Below, piece by piece: positions 5,932-6,885 of a stretch of DNA of 6,885 nucleotides. The notes beneath the pieces are model-generated. The model did no database searches and was not told the origin of the DNA. It saw only the letters and a program-made list of their open reading frames with translations. Where the stretch lies: positions 1-6,885 of the forward strand of contig JAMOVZ010000352.1 of assembly GCA_027061865.1 (NCBI GenBank), given 5' to 3'. How positions within the stretch are numbered: the first letter of the stretch is position 1; every line of letters starts with the position of its first letter. The position numbers and the translations under genes were made by a program. Source of the stretch: Desulfobacterales bacterium. Its GTDB lineage: Bacteria; Desulfobacterota; DSM-4660; Desulfatiglandales; Desulfatiglandaceae.

Positions 5932-6885
5932 TTATGAAGTAGCCGGATCCTTCTCTCTTGACCTGGAGACCGCCTCTCCTATAGTCTCAAATATATGCTG
6001 CATTTCAAATGGTTTTGCTACGAGGGTAATATTTCCCTTTTCTAAAAGCCCTGTGAGGGAAAGGGAGTCGGCTCGTGTAACAAAGAGGATTATAGGGATA
6101 TGGGCTTGCTCCTTCCTTAATAATTCTGCAAAGGCATTTGGTTCCATCCCGCCTATGGCCAGGTCAACAACAACCACCTCTACTTCTTTCTGTTTTATGG
6201 TTTTGAGGGCCTTGACGGGATCATATTGAGAAATCACTTGGGCCCCTTTTTCCTTCAATAGCTCTGAGAGGAGATCCCCCGTAATATAGTCTTGTGAGAG
6301 CACCAGTATTTTTGCATCCTTAATGAGTTTCACCCAAGAGCGTTTTTTGGAAGAAGGGGCCTTTTGGCACAGTGGCAGCCGAACCATAAAGGTGGCTCCG
6401 TGGCCCCCACAGCTCTCCATGAATATCTCTCCCCCGTGTCTTTTTGCAATTGCGTGGGCCAAGGTGAGCCCAAGGCCCAGATGGGCCTTGGGCGAGGTGG
6501 TAAAACAAGGGTCAAATATCTTGGAATGGAGTTCAGGGGGGATCCCTTTTCCATTGTCTTGGATATAGATGCAGGCCATACCCTGATGTTCTTCTACTGA
6601 TAAATAAATTTTTCCCCCTTCGGCGACCGCCTGAAGCGCATTTTCAAGGATGTAGAGGAGCATATCCCTAATCTGCTCTGGATCACCCTTGATCAGGCTC
6701 TTGGCCCTCAAAGTGGTGTGAAATTGGACAGCGCCTGGATCTTCTAAGGCCTCTAGCTTTTGCTGGAAAAGGAGTTGAGCCTGGTGAATCGCTTCAGGTA
6801 GATAGAATATTTTTCGCTTGGTCTGAATTCCTCTCTGGCCAACCAGCCTCAAATTCCTTACAAGGAGCTCCAAACCGGAAAGGGG
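5932..6885 (-). CDS. Hybrid histidine kinase, C-terminal part: HATPase plus receiver domain (5' truncated)
   Basis: Signal-transduction kinase. The frame stays open to the right edge (Pro-Leu-Ser-Gly precede a TTG at 6873), so the N-terminus with the sensor and phospho-accepting His lies outside. Numbering from TTG 6873: residues ~1-45 look like the end of the DHp helix and linker; ~50-168 form the HATPase_c domain, with N box LYILENALQAV (Asn78), G1 box DNGKGI (106-111), F box IFDPCFTTS (119-126) and G2 box GLGLTLA (133-139). After a basic linker (172-187), residues ~187-303 form a receiver domain with phospho-acceptor Asp237 in VVVVDLAIGGM, Thr266 in LFVTRA and Lys287 in LVAKPF. The acidic pair normally following beta-strand 1 reads Ser-Gln (ILVLSQDY), leaving only Asp195 one position later, so Mg2+ binding and phosphorylation of this receiver may be weakened. 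The stop TAA (5934-5932) is one nucleotide from the rarA start, implying cotranscription. The signal sensed is unknown because no sensor domain is visible. Confidence 0.92.
   Translation of the reverse strand, partial: PLSGLELLVRNLRLVGQRGIQTKRKIFYLPEAIHQAQLLFQQKLEALEDPGAVQFHTTLRAKSLIKGDPEQIRDMLLYILENALQAVAEGGKIYLSVEEHQGMACIYIQDNGKGIPPELHSKIFDPCFTTSPKAHLGLGLTLAHAIAKRHGGEIFMESCGGHGATFMVRLPLCQKAPSSKKRSWVKLIKDAKILVLSQDYITGDLLSELLKEKGAQVISQYDPVKALKTIKQKEVEVVVVDLAIGGMEPNAFAELLRKEQAHIPIILFVTRADSLSLTGLLEKGNITLVAKPFEMQHIFETIGEAVSRSREKDPATS

Noticed and set aside
1..6885. CRISPR array, tRNA/rRNA genes, insertion sequence or attachment site
   Set aside because: I saw no regularly spaced repeats, no tRNA-like cloverleaf in the gaps and no transposase or integrase motif. 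Genes occupy nearly all of the window.

Overview
The window comes from a Gram-negative bacterium. It encodes an outer-membrane beta-barrel protein, an OmpA-type peptidoglycan-binding domain and two clear Sec signal peptides. The gene mix (MOT1-type molybdate transporter, FecR-domain envelope protein, hybrid histidine kinase, rarA) and moderate GC would fit a Desulfobacterota ('deltaproteobacterial') genome. That placement is an inference; there is no rRNA or other decisive marker here.

Layout. (1) 3-656, plus strand: the C-terminal part of a MOT1-family molybdate/sulfate permease, cut by the left edge. (2) 657-790: a non-coding gap with an imperfect hairpin, a possible sigma70-type promoter and a strong Shine-Dalgarno site. 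(3) 791-2242 and 2261-4564, plus strand: a tight two-gene unit with an 18-nt gap. The first gene encodes a TPR plus beta-barrel outer-membrane protein resembling SLAM (DUF560, surface lipoprotein assembly modulator). The second encodes a 767-residue secreted protein built as signal peptide, OmpA-like domain, proline-rich linker, FecR domain and C-terminal region ending in a TbpB-like beta-barrel signature. (4) A 34-nt convergent gap. (5) 4599-5930, minus strand: rarA, a complete AAA+ clamp-loader-like ATPase gene. (6) 5932-6885, minus strand: a hybrid histidine kinase (HATPase plus C-terminal receiver), cut by the right edge and lying one nucleotide upstream of rarA.

The most interesting part is the central pair. 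In Neisseria and relatives, SLAM proteins (type XI secretion) move cargo across the outer membrane, and the cargo ends in a TbpB-type 8-stranded barrel. Here a SLAM-like barrel protein is encoded directly before a protein whose C-terminus carries that signature. However, the putative cargo lacks a lipobox and has a peptidoglycan-binding OmpA domain and a FecR domain in front. This suggests a type-XI-like pair with a wall-anchored, non-lipidated cargo. The link rests on motif recognition by eye and gene order, not on a profile search or structure.

The minus-strand pair joins a DNA-repair/replication ATPase to a signalling protein. The kinase's receiver keeps the phospho-acceptor Asp, Thr and Lys but appears to have lost the usual acidic pair after beta-strand 1.
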